64,000 bases of DNA, from assembly GCF_001014975.1 (NCBI RefSeq), contig NZ_BBXA01000013.1:1-64000 (forward strand), in the 5' to 3' direction. Below are positions 53,473 through 62,322 of the stretch, in pieces. Origin of the DNA: Novosphingobium sp. MD-1 (GTDB lineage Bacteria; Pseudomonadota; Alphaproteobacteria; Sphingomonadales; Sphingomonadaceae). How positions within the stretch are numbered: position 1 is the first letter of the stretch; every line of letters starts with the position of its first letter. The notes beneath the pieces are model-generated. The model was not told the DNA's origin, did no database searches, and saw only the letters and a list, made by a program, of their open reading frames with translations. The position numbers and the translations under genes are program-made.

Positions 53473-55035
53473 ATGGTGCGTGCAGTGCGCGATGTCGTGA
53501 TTGTCGGCGGCGGGACCGCCGGATGGCTGACTGCGGCGATCATTGCCGCCAAGCATCGCCCGCGCATCGGGCACGACTTTTCCGTTACCCTGGTCGAATC
53601 CCCCAACGTGCCGATCATCGGCGTGGGCGAGGGGACGTGGCCGACCCTGCGCTCCACGCTGAAAAGCGTCGGCATTTCCGAAACCGATTTCTTCCGCGAA
53701 TGCGATGCCGCCTTCAAGCAGGGCGCGCTCTTCGCCAAATGGACCACCGGCGCCGAGGACGATGCCTATTACCACCCGCTGGTGCTGCCCCAACGCTTCG
53801 GGCAACTGAACCTCGCGCCGCACTGGCTGGCGGGAACGCTGGTCGAAGATGAGGACGCGGACGAGACGTTCTGCGATGCGGTATGCCCGCAGGGCCGCAT
53901 CTGCGACGAGAACCTGGCACCCAAGACCATGGCCGATGCCGAGTTCGAGGGGCAGGCCAATTACGCCTATCATCTCGACGCCGGCAAGTTCGCGCCGTTC
54001 ATGCAGCGGCACTGCACCGAAAAGCTGGGCGTGCGCCACGTGCTAGCCGATATGCGCCAGGTGCTGCAGGACGAGAGCGGTGACATCCGCGCGATCGTGA
54101 CCGAGCAGGCGGGCGAGATCGCCGGCGACCTGTTCATCGATTGCACCGGCATGCGCAGCCTGCTGCTGGGCGAGACGATGGGCGTGGGCTTCCGCGACTG
54201 CAACGACGTGCTGTTCTGCGATACCGCGCTGGCCGTGCAGGTGCCCTATCCCGACCCGGACGCGCCGATCGCCACGCACACCATCTCCACCGCGCAATCG
54301 GCGGGCTGGATCTGGGACATCGGTCTGCCGACCCGGCGCGGCGTCGGCCACGTCTATTCAAGCCGGCATATCAGCCGCGAACAGGCCGAAGCCGAGCTGC
54401 GCGCCTATATCGGCCCGGCCGCCGACAGCCTTGCCGTGCGCAAGATCGATATCCGTTCGGGCCACCGCGAATTGTTCTGGAAGGGCAACTGCGTGGCGGT
54501 GGGGCTGGCGGCGGGCTTTCTCGAGCCGCTGGAGGCCTCGGCGATCGTGCTGATCGAGCTTTCGGCGAAGATGATCGCCGAACAGATGCCGCCGGCGCGC
54601 GAGGTCATGGACATCGTCGCCCGGCGCTACAACGAGAAGACGCTGTACCGCTGGGGGCGGATCATCGATTTCCTCAAGCTGCACTATGTACTGAGCCAGC
54701 GCCGCGACACCGCCTTCTGGCGCGACAACATGGATCCGGCGACGATCCCCGAACGCCTGCGCGAACTGCTGGCGCTGTGGCGCTGGCAGCCACCCTACCT
54801 GCACGAGGAGTTCGACCGGGTGGACGAGGTGTTCCCTTCGGCCTCCTACCAGTACGTGCTCTATGGCATGGGCTTCCGCTCCGAGGTTTCCGCCCGCGCG
54901 CTGGAACCTGAGGTGCGCGATGCCCGGCGGGCGAGAGGGCAGAACGCCGATATCACCACGCGGATGCTGACGGCCCTGCCGCGTCACCGCGACCTGATCA
55001 ACCGCATCGTGGAATATGGCCTTCAGCCCGTGTGA
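53473..55035 (+). CDS. Tryptophan halogenase-like FAD-dependent protein
   Basis: A 520-residue flavoprotein. The FAD motif GGGTAGW is at 12-18, and the halogenase Lys is in AAFKQG (Lys82). The WxWxIP signature that shuts off monooxygenation reads WIWDIGLP (Trp279, Trp281), with Gly where Pro is usual. Members of this subgroup are found with TonB receptors, SapC and cupin proteins in sugar loci; their substrate is unknown and free tryptophan has not been shown. It follows the receptor by 80 bases and precedes GH3. Confidence 0.9.
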   Translation: MVRAVRDVVIVGGGTAGWLTAAIIAAKHRPRIGHDFSVTLVESPNVPIIGVGEGTWPTLRSTLKSVGISETDFFRECDAAFKQGALFAKWTTGAEDDAYYHPLVLPQRFGQLNLAPHWLAGTLVEDEDADETFCDAVCPQGRICDENLAPKTMADAEFEGQANYAYHLDAGKFAPFMQRHCTEKLGVRHVLADMRQVLQDESGDIRAIVTEQAGEIAGDLFIDCTGMRSLLLGETMGVGFRDCNDVLFCDTALAVQVPYPDPDAPIATHTISTAQSAGWIWDIGLPTRRGVGHVYSSRHISREQAEAELRAYIGPAADSLAVRKIDIRSGHRELFWKGNCVAVGLAAGFLEPLEASAIVLIELSAKMIAEQMPPAREVMDIVARRYNEKTLYRWGRIIDFLKLHYVLSQRRDTAFWRDNMDPATIPERLRELLALWRWQPPYLHEEFDRVDEVFPSASYQYVLYGMGFRSEVSARALEPEVRDARRARGQNADITTRMLTALPRHRDLINRIVEYGLQPV

Positions 55036-55093
55036 CCACGCTTGAACGCCGGCCGGGGTGCGACCCGGCCAGAAGACCAGAGAGGACATCTTC

Positions 55094-57772
55094 GTGATCG
55101 AGAGTTCGATGCCCGCGCGCCATCATGCGCGCTCGCTGCTCGCCGCCGCAAGTCTGGTAGCGCTAACTATCACGCCAGCCCAGGCGCGGGAGGCCGCTTC
55201 GGCGGCGCCCGAGGCATGGACCGAAGCCGATCGCGCGGCCTCGGCGCTGGTCGCGAAGATGACGGTCGACGAAAAGGTCGAACAGCTGCTCAACGTCGCG
55301 CCGGCAATCCCGCGGCTGGGCATTCCCGCCTACAACTGGTGGACCGAGAGCCTGCACGGGGCGGGCGGCGCGGTGCCGACCACGAACTTCCCGCAGTCCA
55401 TCGGCCTTGCCGCCACGTTCGATCCGCCGCTGGTGCACGACGTGGCGCGCGTGATCAGCACCGAGTTGCAGGGGCTGCACACGCTGGCGCGCCAGACCGG
55501 GCATCTCGGCAAGATCGGTACTGGGCTCGATACCTGGGCGCCCAACATCAACATCTTCCGCGATCCGCGCTGGGGGCGGGGGCAGGAAACCTATGGCGAG
55601 GACCCGTTCCTGACGGCCCGGCTGGGCGTCGCCTATGTGCAGGGCATCCAGGGCCCGAACCCGGACCTGCCCGAAGTGATCGCCACGCCCAAGCACTTCG
55701 CGGTCCATTCCGGGCCGGAGCCGACACGCCACACCGACAACATCATGGTCTCGCGCCATGATCTGGAAGATACCTACCTGCCTGCCTTCCGCGCCGCGAT
55801 CGTGGAGGGCAAGGCCGGATCGATCATGTGCGCCTACAACCGCGTCGATGGTCAGCCGGCCTGCGCCAGCGACCTGCTGCTGAAGGACCGGCTGCGCGGC
55901 GCGTGGGGCTTCAAGGGCTATGTCGTTTCGGATTGCGACGCGGTGGTCGATATCTACGACCGTCACAAGTACGCGCCCGATGCCGCATCGGGCGTCGCGG
56001 CGGGCCTGCTGGCGGGCGTGGACAACGAATGCCACACCGGCACGATCGGCGAGGCCCCCGGTCTGGCGGACCGCTACAAGGCGGCGCTCAAGGCCGGATA
56101 CCTGACCGATAGCGACATCGACCGCGTGCTGGTGCGCCTGTTCTCGGCCCGCTACCGGAATGGCGACCTGCGCGGGATCGCCGCGCGCAAGCCCAACGCC
56201 ACGCCGGTGAGCGCGGTGGGCACGCGCGAGGGATGGGACCTTTCGCTCAAGGCGGCCGAAAAAAGCCTTGTCCTGCTCAAGAACAACGGCGTCCTGCCGC
56301 TCAAGCCCGGCGTGCGCGTCGCGGTGATCGGGCCGCTGGGCGATGCCACGCGCGTGCTGCGCGGCAACTATTCCTCGCCCAATTCGGCGCCGCCGATCTC
56401 GGTGGTCGACGGTCTGCGCCGGGCCATGCCCGAAGCGAAGGTCACGCTGGTGCCGTTCGCCCCGTCGATCACCGACGGCGATCTCGTCACCGACGGCAAT
56501 TTCCTGACGCCCGATGGCCAGCCCGGATTGCGCGCGGTCTATTACAACGCGATCGATCCCGCGAAGCCCCGCGGCGAACGGACTTTCTCCGCCAGGCCGG
56601 TGGTCACGCGGATCGAGGCCAATCTCCAGAGCAGCGCGATGCAGCTGAAAGAGGTTTCCGACGCGCACAAGGTGGTGTGGGACGGCTTCTTCGTCGCGCC
56701 GGAAAGCGGCCTCTACAAGCTGGGCGTGACCGGGGTGAAAGGCGCGCTGGAAATCGGCGGAAAGCCGGTTGTCAGGTCGGATCACTATTCGTTGTGGGGC
56801 GAAGCGCCCAAGTATGTCGAGGCCGAGCTGAAGAAGGGCGAGCGCTATCCGCTGCACTTCGATCTGGAAGGCGGCGGCGCGGCGGGGCCGGGCCTGTTCT
56901 GGAAGCGCATCACCCACGATCCCTGGGGCGATCTGGCGCGGGGCGCGGCCGACGCGGACGTGCTGGTGGCGGTGGTCGGACTGACCTCCGATCTGGAGGG
57001 CGAGGAAATGCCGCTCAAGATCGAAGGCTTCGACGGCGGCGACAAGACCGGGCTGGAACTGCCGATGGACCAGCGCGAACTGCTGATCCGCGCACGCACG
57101 CTGGGCAAGCCTCTGGTCGTGGTGACGATGAACGGCAGCCCGATCGACTTGTCATGGGCCAGGGACAATGCCGATGCACTGGTGGAGGCGTGGTATCCCG
57201 GGCAGGCGGGCGGTTTGGCCGTGGCCAACGCGCTCTCGGGCAAGGTCAACCCCTCGGGCCGCCTGCCGCTGACCTTCTACAAGGACACGGCGGACCTGCC
57301 GGCCTTCACCAACTATGCGATGGCGGGGCGGACCTACCGCTACTTCACCGGCAAGCCGGTCTATGGCTTCGGCTACGGCCTGAGCTACACCACGTTCGGC
57401 TATGGACCCGCGCGGGTGGAGCCGGTGGACGGCAGCACCGCGAACGGCATCCGCGTGACCGCGCAGGTCACCAACACCGGCGCGCGCGAGGGCGAGGAAG
57501 TGGTGCAGGCCTACCTGCGTTTCCCCGATCAGCCGGGCGCGCCGCGCGTGGCCCTGCGCGGGTTGCAGCGGGTGGCGCTGAAGCCGGGCGAGAGCAAGGC
57601 GGTGACGCTGGAACTTTCGCCGCGCGACCTTTCGGCGGTGCGGCCAGATGGCGTGCGGCAGGTCTTCGCCGGGGCCTACCGCCTGAACCTGGGCGGCGGG
57701 CAGCCGGACAGCGGCTTGCCGGGCACGGAAACCGCGTTCACCGTCGATCGCGTGGTGGATCTGCCGAAGTGA
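55094..57772 (+). CDS. Glycoside hydrolase family 3, beta-xylosidase-like, with PA14 domain
   Basis: An 892-residue secreted enzyme; GTG 55094 after GAGAGGA is preferred (ATG 55109 is possible), and the signal peptide ends TPAQA. The N-terminal barrel has NWWTESLHGA, TPKHFAVHSGPE and the nucleophile Asp in YVVSDCDAV. The C-terminal domain is split by a PA14-like insert (about residues 470-610: DGFFVAPESGLYKLGV), and a fibronectin-III-like end follows. It would release xylose from xylo-oligosaccharides. An operator-like sequence lies in its signal-peptide codons. It is joined to GH8 by GTGA. Confidence 0.92.
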   Translation: MIESSMPARHHARSLLAAASLVALTITPAQAREAASAAPEAWTEADRAASALVAKMTVDEKVEQLLNVAPAIPRLGIPAYNWWTESLHGAGGAVPTTNFPQSIGLAATFDPPLVHDVARVISTELQGLHTLARQTGHLGKIGTGLDTWAPNINIFRDPRWGRGQETYGEDPFLTARLGVAYVQGIQGPNPDLPEVIATPKHFAVHSGPEPTRHTDNIMVSRHDLEDTYLPAFRAAIVEGKAGSIMCAYNRVDGQPACASDLLLKDRLRGAWGFKGYVVSDCDAVVDIYDRHKYAPDAASGVAAGLLAGVDNECHTGTIGEAPGLADRYKAALKAGYLTDSDIDRVLVRLFSARYRNGDLRGIAARKPNATPVSAVGTREGWDLSLKAAEKSLVLLKNNGVLPLKPGVRVAVIGPLGDATRVLRGNYSSPNSAPPISVVDGLRRAMPEAKVTLVPFAPSITDGDLVTDGNFLTPDGQPGLRAVYYNAIDPAKPRGERTFSARPVVTRIEANLQSSAMQLKEVSDAHKVVWDGFFVAPESGLYKLGVTGVKGALEIGGKPVVRSDHYSLWGEAPKYVEAELKKGERYPLHFDLEGGGAAGPGLFWKRITHDPWGDLARGAADADVLVAVVGLTSDLEGEEMPLKIEGFDGGDKTGLELPMDQRELLIRARTLGKPLVVVTMNGSPIDLSWARDNADALVEAWYPGQAGGLAVANALSGKVNPSGRLPLTFYKDTADLPAFTNYAMAGRTYRYFTGKPVYGFGYGLSYTTFGYGPARVEPVDGSTANGIRVTAQVTNTGAREGEEVVQAYLRFPDQPGAPRVALRGLQRVALKPGESKAVTLELSPRDLSAVRPDGVRQVFAGAYRLNLGGGQPDSGLPGTETAFTVDRVVDLPK

Positions 57773-59280
57773 GGGGATTCGCGCTCCTTGGCCTGACGGT
57801 CGCGGTCCTTGTGCTGCCGGCGGCTTCGCCCGCGGCCGCACAGCCGGCGAAGAAGGCGCAGGTTACCGAGGCGTCCACCGCGCCGCCGGGCGTTGCCTTC
57901 ACCCGGCATCAGGAAGCGCCGCTGTGGAAGGTGACGCGGCATCCCGGCGAGGGCAAGGGCGCCTATGCCACGGGCACCTACCGCAATCTGTTCAGCGAAC
58001 TGCTCGGGGTGCCGCGCGAAGAGGTGAAGGCGCGGATCGAGACGACGTGGCGCGCCTATTTCCATGGCGACGGGCAGGAGCAGCGGCTCTATTTCGAAAC
58101 CGGCGCCAACGCCAACGGCACGCTGGCCTACGTTACCGACTGGGCGAACAACGATGCCCGGTCGGAAGGCATGAGCTATGGCATGATGATCGCCGTCCAG
58201 CTGGGCCACAAGCGCGAGTTCGACGCGCTGTGGAACTGGGCGAAGACTTACATGCAGGTCACCGACCCGGCCAATCCTTCCTATGGCTACTTCGCGTGGT
58301 CGATGGGCACCGATGGCAGCGCGCGCAGCACCGGGGCCGCGCCCGATGGCGAGGAATTCTTCGCCATGGCGCTCTATTTCGCGGCGAACCGCTGGGGCAA
58401 CGGCACCGGCATCTACGACTACAAGGCCGAAGCCGACCGCATCCTGACCGCCATGCGCCATCGCGCGGTGATGACCGGGACGCCGCCGTTCCGCATCCAC
58501 CCCGAAGACGCGCCGTTCGTGCAGCCGGATCGCCCCTGGCCCAGCATCAACAACCGGGCCGAGGCTGCGGCGCTGGCGGCGCAGGGCAAGACGCCTCCGC
58601 CGCCATGGCGCGATCCCGCGCCCAAGCCCCATGCGGTGGGGCCGATGATGGAGGAAAGCCACGCGATGATCCGCTTCGTGGCGGACGTGGGCTATCCGGG
58701 GTCGGACGCGTCCTACCACCTGCCCGCGTTCTACGAACTGTGGGCGCGCTGGGGGCCGGAGGCGGATCGCGCGTTCTGGGCGACGGCCGCCGACGTCAGC
58801 CGCGATTACTTCGTGCGCGTGACGAACGCGCGCACCGGCCTGGCCCCCGATCACAGCTATTTCGACGGCAGCACCATGACGACGGGCACGGGCGAGCCCT
58901 ATCCGTTCGGCTACGACAGCTGGCGCACCGCCAGCAACTGGTCGGTCGATGCCAACTGGTGGGGCAAGGACCCGCGCCAGAAAGCGCTGAGCACCGCGAT
59001 CCAGACGTTCCTGGCGGGCGAGGGGATCGATCGCTTCGCCGATCGCTACACGCTGGACGGCAAGCCTCTGTCACAGCGCCATTCGCCGGGAATGGTGGCG
59101 GCCACGGCCGTGGCCGGGCTGGCGGGCACGCCCGAGCCGCTGGCGCGCGCCTTCGTCAAGGAGCTGTGGGACACGCCGATGCCCGAAGGCGAGCAGCGTT
59201 ATTTCGACGGCATGCTCTACCTCATGAGCATGATGCACCTTGCCGGGGAGTACCGGATCATCACGCCGCCGGTGCGGTAG
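57769..59280 (+). CDS. Glycoside hydrolase family 8, exo-oligoxylanase-like
   Basis: A 503-residue secreted enzyme; the GTG start overlaps the GH3 stop, and the signal peptide ends about SPAAA. The catalytic acid is Glu133 in ARSEGMSYGMM, with YFAWSMGTDG following, as in GH8 xylanases that release xylose from the reducing end. SYFDGSTMTTG and SNWSVDANWW line the sugar sites. It completes the receptor-halogenase-GH3-GH8 unit and is convergent with the GntR gene, three bases apart. Confidence 0.92.
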   Translation: MRGFALLGLTVAVLVLPAASPAAAQPAKKAQVTEASTAPPGVAFTRHQEAPLWKVTRHPGEGKGAYATGTYRNLFSELLGVPREEVKARIETTWRAYFHGDGQEQRLYFETGANANGTLAYVTDWANNDARSEGMSYGMMIAVQLGHKREFDALWNWAKTYMQVTDPANPSYGYFAWSMGTDGSARSTGAAPDGEEFFAMALYFAANRWGNGTGIYDYKAEADRILTAMRHRAVMTGTPPFRIHPEDAPFVQPDRPWPSINNRAEAAALAAQGKTPPPPWRDPAPKPHAVGPMMEESHAMIRFVADVGYPGSDASYHLPAFYELWARWGPEADRAFWATAADVSRDYFVRVTNARTGLAPDHSYFDGSTMTTGTGEPYPFGYDSWRTASNWSVDANWWGKDPRQKALSTAIQTFLAGEGIDRFADRYTLDGKPLSQRHSPGMVAATAVAGLAGTPEPLARAFVKELWDTPMPEGEQRYFDGMLYLMSMMHLAGEYRIITPPVR

Positions 59281-59283
59281 CTA

Positions 59284-60024
59284 TCAGGCGCGCGCGGGCG
59301 CGTCGATATCGGCCAGGGCCAGTTCGATCAGCGTCTGCATTGCCGCGCGCGCGGCCGGGCCATCGCCATCGGCCACGGCATCGAACAGCACGCGGTGATC
59401 GGGCAGGGGATCGCGCGGCAGCTTGCGCTTGCGCTGCTTGTAGATCGTGGTCCACCGCACGGCCGCCGAAATCGTGCTGGCCAGCGAGATCAGCGCCATG
59501 TTGCCGGTGGCCTTCAGCAGCGTGGAATGAAAGGCCTGGTCCGCCGCCTGCCCCAGCGGGGAAGCGAGCGTGTGCTTGGCCATTTCCTCCAGCGCATGGC
59601 CCATCTGCGCCAGTTGCGCCCCGGTGCGGCGCGTGGCGGCGATCTCGGCGGCGGCCGGCTCGATGATCAGGCGCAGCTCGAACAGGTCGTCGATTGCCGC
59701 CCGGCTGGGTTCGCCCTCGAAGGTCCAGGCCAGCACGTCAGGATCGAGAATGTGCCAGCGCGAGGGGTCGGTGATCTTGGTGCCCGCCTTGGGGCGGCTT
59801 TCGACCAGACCCTTGGCGGCGAGGATGCGGATCGCCTCGCGATAGGCGGTGCGCGAGATGTGGTTGCGCTCGGCAAAATCGACTTCGCTGGTCAGCACGT
59901 GGCCCGGCGGGTACTTGCCGGTGACGATGGCGATGCCAAGGTCACGCGCGATGCTGCCATGCAGCCGCAGCGATTTGTCAGACCTGTCGATCCCGTCCCC
60001 GACCGGTTCCTTGCTTCGCGACAC
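59284..60024 (-). CDS. GntR-family (FadR subfamily) transcriptional regulator
   Basis: A 246-residue regulator. GTG 60024 is chosen for the AAGGAG before it. The winged HTH is LTSEVDFAERNHISRTAYREAIRILAAKGLV, and the C-terminal FCD-type helical domain has RLIIEPAAAEIAA, an Asp and several His (ADQAFHSTLL, DHRVLF) that may bind metal and a sugar acid. It is the last gene in the direction of GH43, isomerase and kinase. It may respond to an aldonate or uronate of xylan, giving a second control over the locus. Confidence 0.9.
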   Translation of the reverse strand: MSRSKEPVGDGIDRSDKSLRLHGSIARDLGIAIVTGKYPPGHVLTSEVDFAERNHISRTAYREAIRILAAKGLVESRPKAGTKITDPSRWHILDPDVLAWTFEGEPSRAAIDDLFELRLIIEPAAAEIAATRRTGAQLAQMGHALEEMAKHTLASPLGQAADQAFHSTLLKATGNMALISLASTISAAVRWTTIYKQRKRKLPRDPLPDHRVLFDAVADGDGPAARAAMQTLIELALADIDAPARA

Positions 60025-60123
60025 GTTCCACTCCTTGCCCTTCCCCCTATTTGGGCGCAATTCCGCCAAAGTCCAGCGGTTCGATGATGCCGGGCGCCGG
60101 TGCGATCTGTCAGTCCTTTCGGA

Positions 60124-61569
60124 TCAGGGCCGGCGGAATGTCCACTTGCCCGCATCGGAAGCCGGATCGAAGCGGACAAGGCGCGGCGTGCTGGCGCCCA
60201 CGGCGGACAGCGCGAGGGGCCTGAACGGATCGGGCGTGGACTTCGGGATGATCCGGAAGGCGCCGTCGGCAAGCTGGTCGATCCGCCAGAGCTGTTCGGG
60301 CGCGCCGGTGAAGGCGGGCACGGCCACGACATCGCCCGCCGGCGTCGCCGCCAGCGCGCGGCTGGTGCCGGCGATCACGATCCGCACATAGGGCGCGCCG
60401 AACCAGCCGCCGGCGCCGGCCACCGGCTCGATCGTCCAGTGCTGGTGCGGCCGCACCATGTAATCGCCCATGTCGACCGGGATCGGCCCGGCCGGCCAGG
60501 TCGCGCGGTTCTGGTCGAGTGTCTGGTCGGGCACCGGCACCAGCGGTTCCTTGGGCGGTCCGAAGCCGGTCCATTTGAACGGCAGCCGCACCTCATCCAC
60601 CGCCAGTTGCAGTGCGCCGCCGCGCTCGGACTGGATCTCGTAAGTCCCGGGGCGCAGGTTTTCCTGCCCCACGGGCCAGCCGTTCTTCCAGGTGAGCGGA
60701 AGGATCGCCAGCACGCTGCGTCCGGCGCGGTCCATGTCCGCCTCGTAGTGGAACGAGAACTTCTCCACCCCGTCGCCAAGGTCCACCAGCCCGAAGTGGC
60801 CCGCGCCCATGCCGCGCCCGTTCGACCCCCAGACGAGCTTGCCACCGCCCTTGAGCAGCGGCACGCCGAAGTTGTCGAGATACGGCCCCAGCGGACTGCG
60901 CGCGCGGCCGACGCGGATGTTGTAGGTGGAATTGGGGCCGTCGCAGCAGGTGCCGTGGGTGCCCAGCAGATAGTACCAGCCATCGCGGTACAGCAGCGCG
61001 GTGGCTTCCATGTCGATCGCCACATCGACCGGCTGGTTCTCCGGCAGGCGCTCGGCGGTCCTGGGATCAAGCTCGATCATGCGGATCGTGCCGAAATAGG
61101 TGCCGTAGCTCAGCCACAGCCGCCCTTCGGCCAGCAGGAACGCCGGATCGATGGCGTCGTGCAGTTCCACCCCGTCGCTGGAGGCGACCGTGCCGACCTC
61201 GTGAAAGGCGAAATCCTTCGAGGCCGGATCGAGCGATTTCGTCCACATGATCCGGACGTCGCTCTTGTGCCCGCCGTTCATGCCGCCGCCGCCCACGGCC
61301 CAGGCGACGAAATAGCGGTCGCCCAGCTTGATGACGTCGGGCGCGACGCCGCCGCCGGGGCGCACCGGGCCGCTCTTCCAGGTCCAGCCGTCGCTGGAGA
61401 CAAGCCCGCCGCCGAACGTGCCGAACGTGTAGAACTTGCCATCCGATTCCACGATGGTCGAGGGATCGTGGATATAGGGTTCGCCCTCCAGCTGGGCGAC
61501 GGGGTTGCTCTGCGCGAGCACCGCTGCCGGCACGAGAGCGAGGGCGGCGGCGAACACGTGGCGCTTCAT
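60124..61569 (-). CDS. Glycoside hydrolase family 43 (beta-xylosidase/arabinofuranosidase)
   Basis: A 481-residue secreted enzyme; ATG 61569 is preferred over 61575 by spacing to GAGGGG. Signal peptide MKRHVFAAALALVPAAVLAQ. The five-bladed propeller has general base Asp35 (YIHDPST), Asp141 (HDAIDPAFL) and acid Glu188 (DMEATALLYRDGWYYL). The last ~130 residues are a beta domain, perhaps a trefoil sugar-binding module (QHWTIEP, QLWRIDQ, GKWTFRRP repeats). It trims arabinose or xylose from xylan fragments. Confidence 0.92.
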   Translation of the reverse strand: MKRHVFAAALALVPAAVLAQSNPVAQLEGEPYIHDPSTIVESDGKFYTFGTFGGGLVSSDGWTWKSGPVRPGGGVAPDVIKLGDRYFVAWAVGGGGMNGGHKSDVRIMWTKSLDPASKDFAFHEVGTVASSDGVELHDAIDPAFLLAEGRLWLSYGTYFGTIRMIELDPRTAERLPENQPVDVAIDMEATALLYRDGWYYLLGTHGTCCDGPNSTYNIRVGRARSPLGPYLDNFGVPLLKGGGKLVWGSNGRGMGAGHFGLVDLGDGVEKFSFHYEADMDRAGRSVLAILPLTWKNGWPVGQENLRPGTYEIQSERGGALQLAVDEVRLPFKWTGFGPPKEPLVPVPDQTLDQNRATWPAGPIPVDMGDYMVRPHQHWTIEPVAGAGGWFGAPYVRIVIAGTSRALAATPAGDVVAVPAFTGAPEQLWRIDQLADGAFRIIPKSTPDPFRPLALSAVGASTPRLVRFDPASDAGKWTFRRP

Positions 61570-61580
61570 CGGCATTCCCC

Positions 61581-62282
61581 TCACTGCGCGCGCACCGCAA
61601 GATCGCGGATCGGCTGGCCTTTGCCATCGACGAAGCGGACGCAGAAATCGCTGAGGCCGGGTCCGTTGATCACCGCCCCGACCAGCACGTTGCGGCCCTT
61701 CTTCAGGCCGACGGCGGGCGAGACGACATCGTCCATCACCATGCGGCGGTCGCCGAACAGCGCGGCCGTCTCCGCGCCGTTGAGCCACCAGACCGAGGCG
61801 GAATTGGAACCGGCGGCAAGATGCGCATCGGGAATGTCGCGCGGGGCGTCGATCACCGTCACTGCCCAGAAGATCACGCCGTAGGTCGGCTTGCCATAGG
61901 CCTGGGCGAAGCCGAATAGCTTGACGTCCCACGGCGTGGCATCGAGCGCGTGCCAGGTGAGCGAAGCGCCCTTGTGCGCTATGGTCTGGCCATCGCGCGG
62001 CAGTGCCTGGCCAGAGCCGGTACCAAGCCCGGCCGGACGGTCCGCGGCGAAGGCCGCGCGGACATAGGTGCTGGTGAACAGCTGGTTGGTGCGGTTGGGC
62101 TTGGCGATCGGTTCCAGCAGCAGCCAGCGCCGGATGAAGCCATCGGCATCAGGCGCGACGCTCCCCGCCGTCGCAGGGGTGAAGTGGGGCGCCAGCGGCG
62201 GCGCCGCGCGCGCCGCCACCGGCACGGCGCTGGCGGCGAGCAGCGCGAACGCTGCCCCAAGAACGCGGGCCTTGTGCATCAT
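61581..62282 (-). CDS. Secreted protein of unknown function with beta-sandwich-like domain
   Basis: A 233-residue protein with signal peptide (MMHKARVLGAAFALLAASAVPVAARA). The start is either of two adjacent ATGs after GGAGAGG. The pattern RWLLLEPI, LFTSTYVRAAF, ASVWWLNGAE and GRNVLVGAVINGPG resembles the jelly-roll domains attached to some esterases and glycosidases (galactose-binding-like fold), but no catalytic domain is present. It lies between GH43 and xylose isomerase in one unit, so a role in xylan binding is plausible. No named family is recognised. Confidence 0.75.
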   Translation of the reverse strand: MMHKARVLGAAFALLAASAVPVAARAAPPLAPHFTPATAGSVAPDADGFIRRWLLLEPIAKPNRTNQLFTSTYVRAAFAADRPAGLGTGSGQALPRDGQTIAHKGASLTWHALDATPWDVKLFGFAQAYGKPTYGVIFWAVTVIDAPRDIPDAHLAAGSNSASVWWLNGAETAALFGDRRMVMDDVVSPAVGLKKGRNVLVGAVINGPGLSDFCVRFVDGKGQPIRDLAVRAQ

Positions 62283-62322
62283 CACCTCTCCCCAGCCACG
62301 TAACCCCGTCCGACAATCGCCG

